Source: Melieria omissa (lineage: Eukaryota > Arthropoda > Insecta > Diptera > Ulidiidae). From it: 64,000 bases of DNA. Positions 46,156 to 57,744 of the stretch are shown here, one piece after another. The notes under the pieces were generated by a model. That model searched no databases. It was not told where the DNA came from and saw nothing but the letters and a program-made list of their open reading frames with translations. The stretch lies in NCBI GenBank assembly GCA_963971225.1, contig OZ020267.1, forward strand, positions 110,874,163 through 110,938,162, written 5' to 3'. A program made the position numbers and the translations under genes. Every line of letters starts with the position of its first letter. Position 1 is the first letter of the stretch.

Positions 46156-47940
46156 TATTCCAACAAATCTTGTGCAGTTCAGAGTTTACAGTCTCCCAAC
46201 CCTAAGTTCTCATTTTCAAGTGTTAGTTCGAAACAAAATTGTTCGAGAAAAATTTAATTAATAAATCAAAATCAAGATTTAGTGTAATTTAAAATCATGA
46301 AGATAATTATACTATAAAAAATCTACCTAACTGCAATGACTAGATGTACATTCCATTACATAAACCACACTTTTGCGCTAAATCATAAAAATCGTAAAGC
46401 TTCTATCTTAAAGTTTCCATAAAATATAGTCATTCAAATTTTACAACCTACCCTAATGTATTTATTACTTGACACTCAAGTGGTAGTAAAAGTTCTAACT
46501 AAAAATCACGTTGCTCTGACTGAACCACAAAATGTGGAAATTGCGGTCTTAAATGAAAATGAAACCAAAATCGAAGCTGCCTTCTTCGACAAAGCGATGG
46601 CACATCTTAAATTTCTCTCACCTCCTTTGCACTCTTTCGTTGACTACTGGACCTTCATAAATTACGCAATTTATTAAAAAAATAAATCAATAACAAATTC
46701 AAACAAATGATTTCCATTCACTGGCAATTTTTCTATGGTCTTTCGGTCTCACTCACGCGCTCAGTGATTGCTCTCTGTTCCACTCATTGGACAGGCAAAT
46801 GTGTAAACCTATAAAAATGCAGCAAATAAACATAAAAATCAGGCAAGTAAAAATGCGCAGCAGGGGGAAGCAAAAATCAAATATGTCGAAAGAGTAGAGC
46901 AAAAAAAAAAATAGTGGAATGAGAAAGACAGAAGTGGAGGTGGTTGTGAGCAGAATTAAGGCTTGCGAGAAGTAAAAATAAACGACATGCAAAAGCACAT
47001 CAAACGCAATGGCCGGCATGAATGGCAAAGCATCGTAAAAATCAAGTCAAGTCCAAGATTCAATTGTTGTGTGCCGCATACAGCAGGCACAAATTTTAGT
47101 ATGCACACGTGTGTGAGCGAGAAAGCGAGAGAGAGAGACCAAGCCATAAATGAAAAGAAACAGATGAGCGTCATTTAATGCACACATCATGGCGGCCTGA
47201 CGCACGGACGCGTGGATATTAGCTGCAAATAATAACAACAACAACAATGTTATTATTGTACGGAAAAGGCAGAAAGCAGTTTCAGTTTCAAGACAAATTG
47301 AAAATTTTAAACAAAAAGAAAAATAGTTAAAGAATTAGAAAAGAACTACAAATATAAAAAAGTTAGGATTGGCATACATTTTCAATAATTGATCGAGACA
47401 CATTGATCTTTGGATAGTTACTACTTGCTTTTCTCATCTTTCGAAGCTTTCTGCATAGTTAGAACTTCCTCTTCTCCTTTTTCGAAAGCTTCAATGAGCG
47501 CACCAGTTCATCAGTTGAACTCATGAACGAACATTACTCATTACAATCTCTGATACTTCGTAAGAGAACATCTATACAGTAGAAATTTTTGGAAATGAGG
47601 ATGTTTTTGAAAGTGTAATTCAAGTTCAAATAAAACTCGAGTCCAGGGCTCAGAGCAGTGATAGACATTCTGTTACTCGCGAGTAGCGAAATGGTCATTA
47701 CCGGCTTAGAGAGAGAGAGAGAAGGAGAGAATGACGAACAAAGACGCATATCACCAACAGCGATAAGAACATGAAAAGAATTGAACAAATTTTTAAAGTT
47801 ATTAAATCTATTAACCTATAAACTGAAAGAAAAATAAGAAGATTAAAAAATATATAATTTTGAATTTATTCAAATTTTAAATAACATATATATTTTATTC
47901 TCAATTCCTACTTCCCGCAATCCCCCTTTTTCTAGTACTG
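46156..47940. other. No gene supported
   Basis: A 73-codon ATG frame at 46456-46677 has no recognisable domain. The rest has GAGA runs (47125-47140, 47709-47725) and CAA triplets (47230-47247). Confidence 0.5.
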
Positions 47941-47954
47941 TCTTTGACCAGTAT

Positions 47955-49160
47955 TTGTACTCCACTTACTTACTCTCTCCCTTTGCCTCCTCTCTTACTC
48001 ATTCCTCTTATCTTTCTCATTCCCTCTCTCACTCACTCCCTTTCTTACTCACTACGTCTCTTGTTGACTTCCTCTCATACTTATTCCGATCGATTAATTT
48101 ATTCTTCCGTTTCCGTTTGTTTGTTTCCTGCAATCCGTCTCTTACTCCTCTTTTACCTACTCCCCCTCTCTTCCTCATTCCTCCTCTCTTACTCTTTCAT
48201 TCTCTTACTCGCTGACTACCTCCTTACTCACTTTTTTTCACTCACTCACTCCCTCTGTCACTCACTCCCTCTCTCACTCACTCCCTCTCTCACTCACTTC
48301 CTCTTTCACTCACTCCCTCTCTCATTCTCTCCCTCTCTTACTTTCTCCTCTCTCTTACTTATTCCTCCTCTCTTACTCACTCACTCCCTCTCTCACTCAC
48401 TCTCTCTTCCACTCACTCCCTCTTTTATTCCCTCCCTCCCTCAGTCCTCTCTTACTCACTCATTCTCTTACTCGCTCACTACCTCCTTACTCACTCCCTC
48501 TCTCACTCTCTTTCTTTGTTTCTGCCTCTCCTTGTTTTCTCCTCTCTCTTACTCACTCCCTCTCCCACTCTCTCCCTCTCTTGCTTTTAACTCTCTCTTA
48601 CTTATTCCTCGTCTCTTACTCACTCACTCCCTCTTTCACTCCCTCTTTTATTCACTCCCTCCCTCAGTCCTCTCTTACTCACGCATTCTCTTACTCGCTC
48701 ACTACCTCCTTAGTCACTCCCTCTCTCACTCTCTCCCTCTATTGTTTTCTCCTCTCTCTTACTCACTCCTCCTCTCTTACTCTCTCACTCACTCCCTGTT
48801 TTAATCCCTCTCTTACTCACTCCCTCTTCCACTCCTCTCTTACTAGCTCCTCCTCTCTTACTCAATCCATCTCTCACTCCTCTCTTACTCATTCCCCTCT
48901 CTTTCTAATTCCTCCTCTCTTACTCACTCACTACCTCTCTCACTCACTACCTCTCTTGCCACCCCTCTCTTACTAATTTCTCCTCTCTTACTCACTCCCT
49001 CTTTCTCTCACTCCCTCTTTCTCTCACTCCCTCTTTATCTCACTCCCTCTTTATCTCACTCCCTCTTTCTCTCATTCACTCCCTTCTCTTCACACTAACT
49101 CCCTCTCTTACTCCATCTTCCTCACCTACTCAATCTCCCTCTCTCACACACTCATCAAAT
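47955..49160. repeat. Polypyrimidine array (CTCTCTTACTCACTCCCT type), about 1.2 kb
   Basis: The plus strand is almost purine-free: units such as CTCTCTTACTCACTCCCT and CTCTTTCACTCACTCCCT with CTCCTCTCTTACT variants. The plus-strand frame of 286 codons rich in SLTHSLPLS is a repeat artefact. Long polypyrimidine/polypurine DNA can form triplex structures (known property). Confidence 0.95.
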
Positions 49161-50429
49161 TCAATCTTTTTTCCATCCATCCATTTGTTGTTTTTCCTGC
49201 AATCGGTTTCAATTGCGATTTGCAACACTCGGCTACCTACAATGCTGACGCTGGCGCACAGCTCGACTGCAACATGTGCACGCCATATTTTAAATATAAT
49301 CCCTTCGATATCAGACTTTAATACGCCAAATTTATGCGGTCGCATTTTTTTGCCATTCTAGCATCACATTGTTTTTGTTGTTGTTGTTGCGTGCAATATT
49401 CGAATTTTTATGGGGGTGAGCGTCAGCAAAATCCAACGCTTGCCTTGTTGTTGTTGTTATTGTTGCTGTTGTGAGTGCTGGCATATTTTATGGCCTTCAA
49501 GGATTCGTTCAAATTATCCTTTATTTCATTTCGTTTCATTTAATCTTTTTTACGTATGTTGCTGTTGCTTTGCATGCAGTCGATGTGTGCGTACGCTGCC
49601 AAAGTCGCATATCCGTTTCCGGTTTGTCTGTGTATATGTGTGCATGTGTTTCTCGTTAATAATGACATTTTTCTTTTTTTCTTTACTGTAGCTTCACCAG
49701 CCACTCTGCTTTATGGCTTTTCTCGTACCCGCTCCCACCCCACACACACACACACACGTACAGCTATGCAATGTTTTGCTTTCCCTCTTCGCTGACACAG
49801 TCGCTCGAGTGCGTAAATCATGATTTTGTGTGTGATTTGCGTATGATTGACTTAACTTATTACCGTTGCGTTTAAACGTCAGTGAATTTATGTCTGGTCT
49901 TTCGGTTTTATGTTTTTTTATGACAGCAAAGGGGCCGATTGGCGCTAGAACGAACCAAACTCACATTTGATGGAGCGATGAGCGATGGGCTACGGTGTCC
50001 CTGTTTTGTTTTGTTTATACTTATTTTTTCTTGTCGAGCGTAAATATGCGCTTCAAGCGTGTAAATGTCGAGTAATGAGGTTTTAAGCTGCTTACCTTTG
50101 AGTGGCGTTTAGATTTTAACGATGGCTTTGGATTTTTTGTTTATACACATTTTATGATCCCTACTAATATTTGTTGGAAAATACTTGCGATATTAAAAAA
50201 TCATTTCCATACATTTTATGATCATATGAAACCCTTTTAATAATAAAGAATTGATTTTGCGTAGAATAAATTTAATTTTTAAATTTAAATTTAATATTGG
50301 TTTTAGGTAATGTTGTTGGAATTTAAGAATATCAGGAGATTACTACTGACTTAACTGGTCATAATCACCAAACACCGGGTTGTGGCCAGTCGCAAAAGGT
50401 ATCTTGAAGCGCAAAAGTTCACCAATTGC

Positions 50430-50640
50430 TCACACTGAGAGATGAATGGGGATTTTTCAACTTGATCCTTCCACCATGAACGCAAACTTCCTTTCCGCCT
50501 TAGAACTACAACACATGCATCGAACATCTTTTACGGTGTAGCTTCAACGTCTATATGGCATTTTAAGAGGCCAAAATGTATCTCAATTCCGTCCAGGTCC
50601 TTATTAACCCCTTTCGAAGCCAGACGACCTTGCCGAATTT
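50430..50640 (-). pseudogene. LINE C-terminal scrap (RRKG-WKDQVEK)
   Basis: The minus-strand frame reads FDACVVVLRRKGSLRSWWKD then QVEKSPF. It matches the RRRG-x-RWKDQV motif at 19.6 kb, and both share the DNA word TTGRTCCTTCCACC on the plus strand. No flanking LINE structure is visible. Low but real similarity. Confidence 0.4.
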
Positions 50641-51567
50641 CCACCGTTTTCCCCGCTTCGAGCCTTTCGAAAGTAAACTTGCAAATTAGGTCCCAGTTAC
50701 ATTAGGTCCAATTCTATAAATATTTAGCTCATGCAGCTCGAGAGAGACACTCAGGTTTTTAAAGAAATCCTGGGAGAGTTAAGCTCTGAAAATTTGGTAT
50801 CAAAACTGATTTATTTCTGCTCATGGAAGATTTTTCAGGACCTTATATGACCAAATATTCCTTGAAAGACCGAGTTTTTCTATTCTGTAAGTCCATTTCA
50901 ACCTAACATTTCTGTTGCATAGCTTTAGGCTGAAGTTCTCAAGTAAACTTAAAGGTATAGAACTGTGTCAGCAGTACAGAGATGAAAAAGATAACTCAGC
51001 ACTAGCAAATTTTTACAATACATTAAATGATAAATTTTCAAATAAAAGAATTTGTATTATTTTTAAAAATATTTTTTAAATAAATTATGAAATTTGTTCT
51101 CAATTTTGCTTAAAAGAAGTTACATGAAAATTTATATAAAGAAATATTTGCATGCAAAAAAAGGCGACCATTAGTAAATGAAGAGAAATCTCAAGCTCCC
51201 GCACTTGATCATTCAAAAGATGCGCCGCAAACGTCAAGGAAAATGCATGATTTATATTGTTGTGAACACAAATTCGAATAACGAAGAAGAAAGAGCGCAA
51301 GCAAGACAGCACAGAACCAGAAAATTCTACGCAAAGCGGCGCGACGTTATAATAAAATGCAGCAAGCTGCATGCAAACAGCTTTTTTCATTCACAGCCAA
51401 CAGTGCCACTTGCCATTCGCTGCCACCAAGCACACACAAACACATGTATACTTATTTAACATGCGCTGCCGGCGAACCTCAGGCAACTAGGCTAGGAAAA
51501 GTGGCAACACTGGCTGCTGTTATTGGCATTGTCAACGTTGCTGTGCTGTGCCTGTGTGTACGTACGC

Positions 51568-51570
<3 letters not shown>

Positions 51571-51626
<56 letters not shown>
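51571..51626. repeat. (TG)28 microsatellite
   Basis: 56 bp of perfect TG units, the longest pure dinucleotide run in the window. Confidence 0.97.
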
Positions 51627-51630
<4 letters not shown>

Positions 51631-52124
51631 TGCGTTGCGTTGCCACAGCTGGCATTTTCCACTTCGTAATCCTTTTATTAATCCCACGGCTACGAATAAT
51701 CCTTTTGCCGGTGTTGCCACATTGTTGGCACTCTTTTAGCAATGTTGCCTAGTTTTGTTGTTGTTGTAGTGCTTGTCGCTATACACACACACACTACAAA
51801 CAGAGAGATACTAGAGGTTTTTGTTGTTGGTGCTTTTGCCGGCTTTGCGCTGCGTTGGCAGCCAAGATTAAAAATGTTCTGTGCTGCGGCATTGCGTTGT
51901 TGTCGCGCAATGTGTTTTGTGGTTGTGTGTGTTTGTATGTGTCAAACTTGGAGGAGGGGACGGGGCCAGAGGTTTCGCTGGGATTTCGTTGTATCGTCAA
52001 TGATAGCCAAAAGCATTCACAAATTGTTATTGTTGGCGTTATTTGCTGCGATTTTCATAAATGCTTTTTTTTATTTTTTAAATGTTGAAATAAATTTGAA
52101 AATATTTTCCAGATATTTTCTTAA

Positions 52125-53075
52125 ATGTCAAATAGTCTGGTATTTGACAAAAAAGGGAGACAACCGGCCATAGTCAGCCGTAGTTGCCACCCTTCATGGC
52201 AAATCAGAGTCAGTAAAGTTAAATTGAAATGTGTAAATGTTAATAAATGTTTTCTTTTAGGTTTTTTAAATTGGGTTTTTAATAGTAAATATCATATTTT
52301 GACACATTTTGAGATTACCAACCATAATAAAGCGTAGTAAAGTAAACTTGAAATGTATAAATTAAAAAATAAATGTTTGCTTTCAGTTTTTTGAATTGTC
52401 ATTTTAACTGTAAATATGACATTTTGACATATTTTGAGACTACCAACCATAATAGAGCGTAGTTGCCACCCTTCATGACAAATCGGAGTCAGTAAAGTTG
52501 AGTTAAAATGTGTAAATTTTAATAAGTCTTTGCTTTTAGTTTTTTTAAATTGTTATTTTAACTGTAAATACCACATTTTGACACATTTTTAGACCAACAA
52601 CCATAATAGACCGTAGTTGCCACCCTTCATGACAAATTGAAGTCAGTAAAGTTAAAATAAAATGTATAAATTAAAAAAAATGTTTGCTTTTAGTTTTTTT
52701 TTCATCACATTTTGACACATTTTGAGACTACCAACCCTAATAGAGCGTAGTTGCCACCCTTTATGACAAATTGGTGCCAGTAAAGTTAAGTTAAAATGTG
52801 TAAATTGTAATAAATGTTTGCTTTTACTTTTTTTAAATTGTTATTTTAACTGTAAATATCATATTTTGACACATTTTGAGACTACCAACCATAATAGAAA
52901 ATATTTGAAAATATTTTTCAGATTTTCTTAAATACACATTTTCTTAAATATCAAATATTTTGGTATTTTACAAAACAGCGAAACTATCGATCGTAGTCAG
53001 CCGCAGTTGCCACCCTTCATGACAAATTAGAGTCAGTAAAGTTAAATTGAAATGCTTGAATTTTAATAAAGCAGC
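52125..53075. repeat. Tandem array, unit 125-155 bp
   Basis: The word ACCAACCATAAT recurs at about 52317, 52442, 52593, 52730 and 52884. The accompanying TAGTTGCCACCCTTCATGAC, AGTCAGTAAAGTTAA and TTTTGACACATTTTGAGACT blocks appear in most units. Unit length varies through deletions in the T-rich part. No coding capacity. Confidence 0.88.
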
Positions 53076-53079
53076 GATT

Positions 53080-55315
53080 TTCAATATTATTTTCTTGCTT
53101 AAATGACAAAAACGAAGCAGCTGCTATAAAATAAATAATAAAATTCAATATCCAAGCAAATAAAATTAAAATGTCAATGACGCATTCAACTTATTGAGGG
53201 AGACAGCAACAAATGGCTTATAAAAAATTATGCTTTCAATAATAAAAAATTTGCCACTGTTGTGTTCAAATATTAAATTTCACTCTCTGCACAATACAAC
53301 AACAAAAAAAATGCAAAAAAACTGAAACGAACCGACCGATTGAAGGGACAAGCACTTGAAGTGCGCATTTATTGGGCGTTTCCCCTCGCATCTCCATGCC
53401 ATCTTTACCCTTTTCCGGTGGTGGCACAACGGCTGCTGCCTATCGATGGCACTGCTGCTGTTGCTCGCCTTGGCTGCATTTACCAATTCAAAAGACATTT
53501 GGCCACTGTCTGTCGAAGCTTTTCAACCCGCATACGCCCACTTTTTCTTAGGTGATTGCTTCCCATTTGGCATTTTTTGCATCCTCCCCCCTCCGCAGTC
53601 GTCGTTTTTATGCGTTTCACACTTTAAACTCATTTCTCAACACCAACTGCGGCTCACTCTCTGCGTCACAAATAAATCGCCGATGCGGCATTAGTCGTCA
53701 CTGCGCATCCTTGCGCTCTCCACAATGACCCCCAACGCTGTCGTTTTGTTTTGTTGTTGGCTGCAATTGTTACGAATGACAAAAAATGAAGTGAGGGTTT
53801 TTCGTTGGCGCTTGCGAAGGCGTTTGGCAACTTCATAAACGCTCACACCCACACAATCGCACACAAAAACAAATCAGTTGGCAACATTCAAATTGGCAAC
53901 ATTGGCAGTCATGGCGTTCGAGTTCGCTTGGCGTCGACACTTTGTCGCAGCTGTTGCTAAAATATGGCAAATATGCGTTGCGTTGCGTTGCCAGCTCGTC
54001 GGGTCTCTCTGCGCCAAGCTGCCTTTCGCATTGCCATCGCCGTCCCGGCAGCGCATCGCTTCATATTTTAAGCGGTTTTTAATAAAGATGAAAAACCGCT
54101 TAAACAACTACCGAGCCCTGCTGTCTGCTGCACACTCGCGCCGACTTCCTTTCAGCCAGCAACTGCCAAAAACGGTTATAAAATAAAATGAAATAATTTT
54201 CGAAATGCCGCTTGAAAGTGAGAGTTTATTAGTTTTGTTGAATGGCATTGGGCGGCGACGGCGACGGCGATGGCAGTAAGACGCCGAAAATTATGCGCTC
54301 TTCCCATTTTGACACTTTAGTGGTGTTAGTCAGCGCTGCTCTGGATGTGTGTATGTGTATGTGTGTGCGCGCTAAAAGGGCCATGGCACACGGCAGTGTA
54401 ACGGTTTAGGGGGCAAGTTGAAAGTAAGCAGTCGGTTTAAGTGGCATTATTAATAATTCACATTTACCGCCAAAACGTGACAACGCCGTCACACGGCACA
54501 GTGAAAGTGTTGCTTACTTCCTTCCTGCCCTGCTGACGTTCCGTTTGTTCGCATTTATCATTTGAATTGGGCGGAAAAGCGTGTCAACTAACGACAAACG
54601 TAATTGAAAATGTTCCCAATTGCCAAAAGGAGCTGATTTTTTAATGCCTTTTAGTAGATAAAGTGCTGGTTTGCGTTGAGTTTATTATCGTAAGAGATGA
54701 ACTTTTGGGAGTTCAAAACTGTTTTTTTTGTAGTTAATAATAAGTGGTAGACATTTTCAAATGAGCTAAAACATATCTAAATACACACAAAATATATTTA
54801 CTTGGTAGATTTTTAGCCAAAAATATTTTCATAGTTTTTCCAGAATGATAGTTTTTAATGTCATCGATATGATCTCAACTCACTTTTTTGGTTACAAATT
54901 TGAACTTAAGCTTCTTAGTTGTCATATTGTAAGAGCTTTGCTTTCATTGAATTAGGGAGTTCAGTTCCATCTCCTGGATGAGATCAAGAACAGGCTTTTA
55001 TTTTAAATATTTAAATTCATCGATTCTCGAAATCTGCTTTGTGTAAATCTCTTTCTCGGTTCTTGGTCATCTATGCAATTAGGACCTTATTGTATATTTG
55101 TTCGGCAAATCTCACATGGGTGTCCTACAACATATCAACCCGTAGTTGATATTTATTTCAGCTAAACTTAATAACTTAATAAAAAATGTTTTCAGATGAA
55201 GATGCCAAGCTTTCGGCACTAAATTTGTCAACAAGTTGTATATTCACAAATCATTAATTTTAAGAGATCAGCTAAGATTTTATAACGAATCAAACTGGCT
55301 TCGTTAGGCCTCAAA
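53080..55315. other. No gene seen; GC-richer patch with a perfect hairpin
   Basis: Less AT-rich DNA at 53340-54600, with short unrelated frames. A GGCGAC run occurs near 54251-54270. The hairpin at 54068-54103 is listed separately. The remainder to 55315 is AT-rich and featureless. Confidence 0.5.
54068..54103. other. Perfect 13-bp inverted repeat hairpin
   Basis: TTAAGCGGTTTTT and its exact complement flank the 10-nt loop AATAAAGATG. The outer bases are TTAA on both sides. No transcript is known to use it. Confidence 0.85.
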
Positions 55316-55323
55316 TTGTAAAT

Positions 55324-55475
55324 GCTCGTTTTATCCTATCGAAATTGCAGCCAACGCTGCGAGAAGGCCGAACAAATACGAGTAACATGTCCTAGTTCTT
55401 TGAGCTCGTTTTAGCTGCTCATAGAGCTTTGAGCTCGTTTTATCCTATTGGAATTACAACCAAAGCTGCAAGAAG
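55324..55475. repeat. Duplicated segment, period 108 bp
   Basis: GCTCGTTTTATCCTATCGAA with a following GCAGCCAACGCTGCGAGAAGG (55324-55367) recurs at 55432-55475 with a few substitutions. No coding signal. Confidence 0.7.
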
Positions 55476-55857
55476 GACAAGAAGAGGAAATCGTTGTAAT
55501 ATCTTCTATGGTTTCTAATACAAAAGCTAGCATCTTTTTGGATATTTTACTGGACTTGGTGGCTAATAAATAATTCGATGTATTGTCTTAAGTATAAACT
55601 AAATTGTTGTTAGTTTCAATCATACCAGAAGGAAGCTTATCAAGAGGGAGCTTTCTAAACACTTGGACATCACAGTAAGAAGTGCATATTTTTGGTCACC
55701 CTGTGTAGTTTATTACTAATTGTTAAGCGACCATTCGAATTAAATAATCTATGAATCTTTGTTGGTTAATTAATAAGTCTGTAAGGGTTTGATTGAACAG
55801 TGAATATTCTGAAATTATCAATCATAAGTAATCATAATTACATAATTACATAAACAA

Positions 55858-56830
55858 GAGACGCCTCCATCACCATCTTCACAGATGGTTCCAAGATGGA
55901 GGAAGGTACAGGAGCTGGTCTCCACTCAGATGTACTAGGGGCTCAACGGTCTTTCAGACTCCCGGACCTCTGTAGCATCTTTCAGGCGGAGATTTATGCA
56001 ATCTGGAAAGCTGCTGAATTAATCCGCGACAGCGGATTATCACCCACGGATGTCACAATCTGTGTGGATAGTCAGGCAGCCCTTAAAGCGCTGGAATCAG
56101 CGACTGTGAAATCAAAGGTAGTGCAGAGTTGTCGCACTGCACTTCGCGGCATCGGACATCATCGAGTCACTCTCTGCTGGGTTCCGGGCCACTCTGGAGT
56201 GGCAGGAAACGAGGCAGCGGATGAGATGGCAAGAAAGGGGGTCGCCCTGCCTCTCACCGAAGTGGATAACTCTGTGCTCCCTCCGATATCTGCCCTGTAT
56301 TTGCGTATTGACAGGTTGAGCAAAACTTACATCGAGTCCTCATGGCGGAGCAGAACTGATTGCAGTACCTGCCGGGCAATATGGCCTTCCCTTTCCGTGA
56401 GGAAAACACGATTTGTACTGTCCCTGAGTCGAACCTCTATTAGGCAGCTTGTTGGAGTCATTACTGGACACTGCGCCATTGGATCTATGCTGGTCAAATG
56501 GTGCCTCTCGTCCAGTGATGTCTGCAGAAGCTGTGGAGATGAGGAAGAAGTGGAAACGATCCAACACTACCTGTGCCACTGCCCGGCTCTGCAGGAACGC
56601 CGACTCCGTACCTTGGGGTCAAGGTTCCTGGTAGACTTGGCCTGCGCAGCAGTAGTTGAAATATCGGATCTACTCTCCTTCATCAAGAGGTCGAATTGGT
56701 TTGCCCCGAACTGAGAGCCACTGGTTAGCTCCGGAATCTTCCATGAAGGGATTCACAATGGGCCATTTTGGCCTCCGAGTGGAAGTGCTGCCCTTGGGGC
56801 GCACACACCCTTCCCTACCTAACCTAACCT
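55858..56830 (+). mobile_element. LINE D: 5'-truncated LINE, best-preserved copy
   Basis: 3' end of a LOA/I-like LINE in plus orientation, beginning just before the RNase H domain and ending in CTACCTAACCTAACCT. The 3' UTR (56715-56830) has TCACAATGGGCC, TGGCCTCCGAGTGG and a CCTAACCTAACCT tail. ATCATAATTA occurs both shortly upstream (about 55832) and right after the tail (56831-56840). That may be a remnant of the target duplication, but the upstream copy does not abut the element cleanly. Confidence 0.85.
55860..56714 (+). CDS. LINE D ORF2 fragment: intact RNase H and CxxC-H-C tail
   Basis: An uninterrupted frame of 284 codons from GACGCC at 55860; the first ATG is at 55896, but the true start lay far upstream in the lost part. 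All RNase H acidic blocks are present: FTDGSK (D), FQAEIYAI (E), CVDSQAAL (D) and NEAADEMA (D), with GHSG before the last. Then comes VGVITGHCAIG and a CxxC-x10-H-x4-C motif, and the protein ends FIKRSNWFAPN. RNase H would degrade the RNA of the RNA:DNA hybrid during reverse transcription. With no reverse transcriptase or endonuclease, the copy cannot move by itself. The lack of stops suggests it is younger than LINEs A and B. Confidence 0.85.
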   Translation, partial: DASITIFTDGSKMEEGTGAGLHSDVLGAQRSFRLPDLCSIFQAEIYAIWKAAELIRDSGLSPTDVTICVDSQAALKALESATVKSKVVQSCRTALRGIGHHRVTLCWVPGHSGVAGNEAADEMARKGVALPLTEVDNSVLPPISALYLRIDRLSKTYIESSWRSRTDCSTCRAIWPSLSVRKTRFVLSLSRTSIRQLVGVITGHCAIGSMLVKWCLSSSDVCRSCGDEEEVETIQHYLCHCPALQERRLRTLGSRFLVDLACAAVVEISDLLSFIKRSNWFAPN

Positions 56831-56869
56831 ATCATAATTATCATAAATATCAATTAATCATAAATATCA

Positions 56870-57740
56870 ATCATTAAAAGGCATGTGACCTTTCAACAAG
56901 ATATATTAAACCTTTAAAAGTAAATTAACTGTTCACAATCTGAGCGCATGTTCTCGGTAGAGGGTCAGACATTTCTTGAAGAAACATCTAAGAATTGAAT
57001 TAGCAAAACCAGCGCACCATACCGATCTTAGCGAAGTCCCCAACCATCTTGCTGTTGCCTCATTTAAACAACAGATGTCGCTATGAGTGGAAGCTTGGTG
57101 GCCTTATTCTGGAGCGGCGGTAGATGGCAGCCCCATCACTTAGGACTAGCTGCGGTAGGGAAATCACCTATCCTAGCAAAAAAAATACAACCGATTAACG
57201 TAACCAACACAAGAAGGGTCTTGTGGGGTTCCCATGCTCCCGAGAAAAATGAACGAGGAAAAAAATAAGAATTTAACTATGGCAGTTAATCTATGCGAAA
57301 GTTCCTATATTAGCAGCAGGCGACTCTTTGGTTCAATTGGACATTAGAAATTCTCAACTTCTTTATCATTCGATCTATTGAATTGTAGCTATGACATTCA
57401 TCCATTTGTGACCTCTTAAAGTAGATCAATTGTTCACAATTTAAGCGTAAGTCCTTAATCTAAGATCTCTTTGACTATTGGTTTGAGTAGGACAGTCAAA
57501 ATTCTCAAGTCTCAACCAATCAATCACCTGAATTATAGGTTTGTAATTTATCCCATTGTCAGTTAATATTAAACCTCTAAGAACCGAATATCTCTCTAAC
57601 ATCTCTTTGAATGTTTGCTTGAATAGAACAGTCAAATTCTCAAGTCTCAATCATCAATCAACTGATTTATATATTTGACATTTATCTTTTTATGAGTTAA
57701 TATGAAACCTCTAAGAACCAAACAATTTTCGACAAGCATC
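56870..57740. repeat. Degenerate tandem units of about 170 bp with a GC-richer insert
   Basis: Shared words AAACCTCTAAGAACC, TTGTTCACAAT, ACAGTCAAATTCTCAAGTCT and GATCTCTTTGA recur near 56905-56960, 57420-57500 and 57570-57720. The interval 56990-57275 is GC-richer, unlike its surroundings, and may be an inserted element fragment that I cannot place. Confidence 0.5.
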
Positions 57741-57744
57741 AGCA

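Larger units (their letters stand above)
49170..52110. other. No host gene seen; TG tract and LINE scrap
   Basis: TTG triplets near 49376-49390 and 49447-49470, CA tract at 49741-49757. A GC-moderate segment at 51160-52020 contains the TG tract. Frames there cross low-complexity DNA. Confidence 0.5.

Noticed and set aside
46456..46677. 73-codon ATG frame
   Set aside because: No homology-like motif, promoter or splice context.
47944..48804. 286-codon frame
   Set aside because: Encoded by the CTCTCTTACTCACTCCCT array; composition only reflects the repeat.
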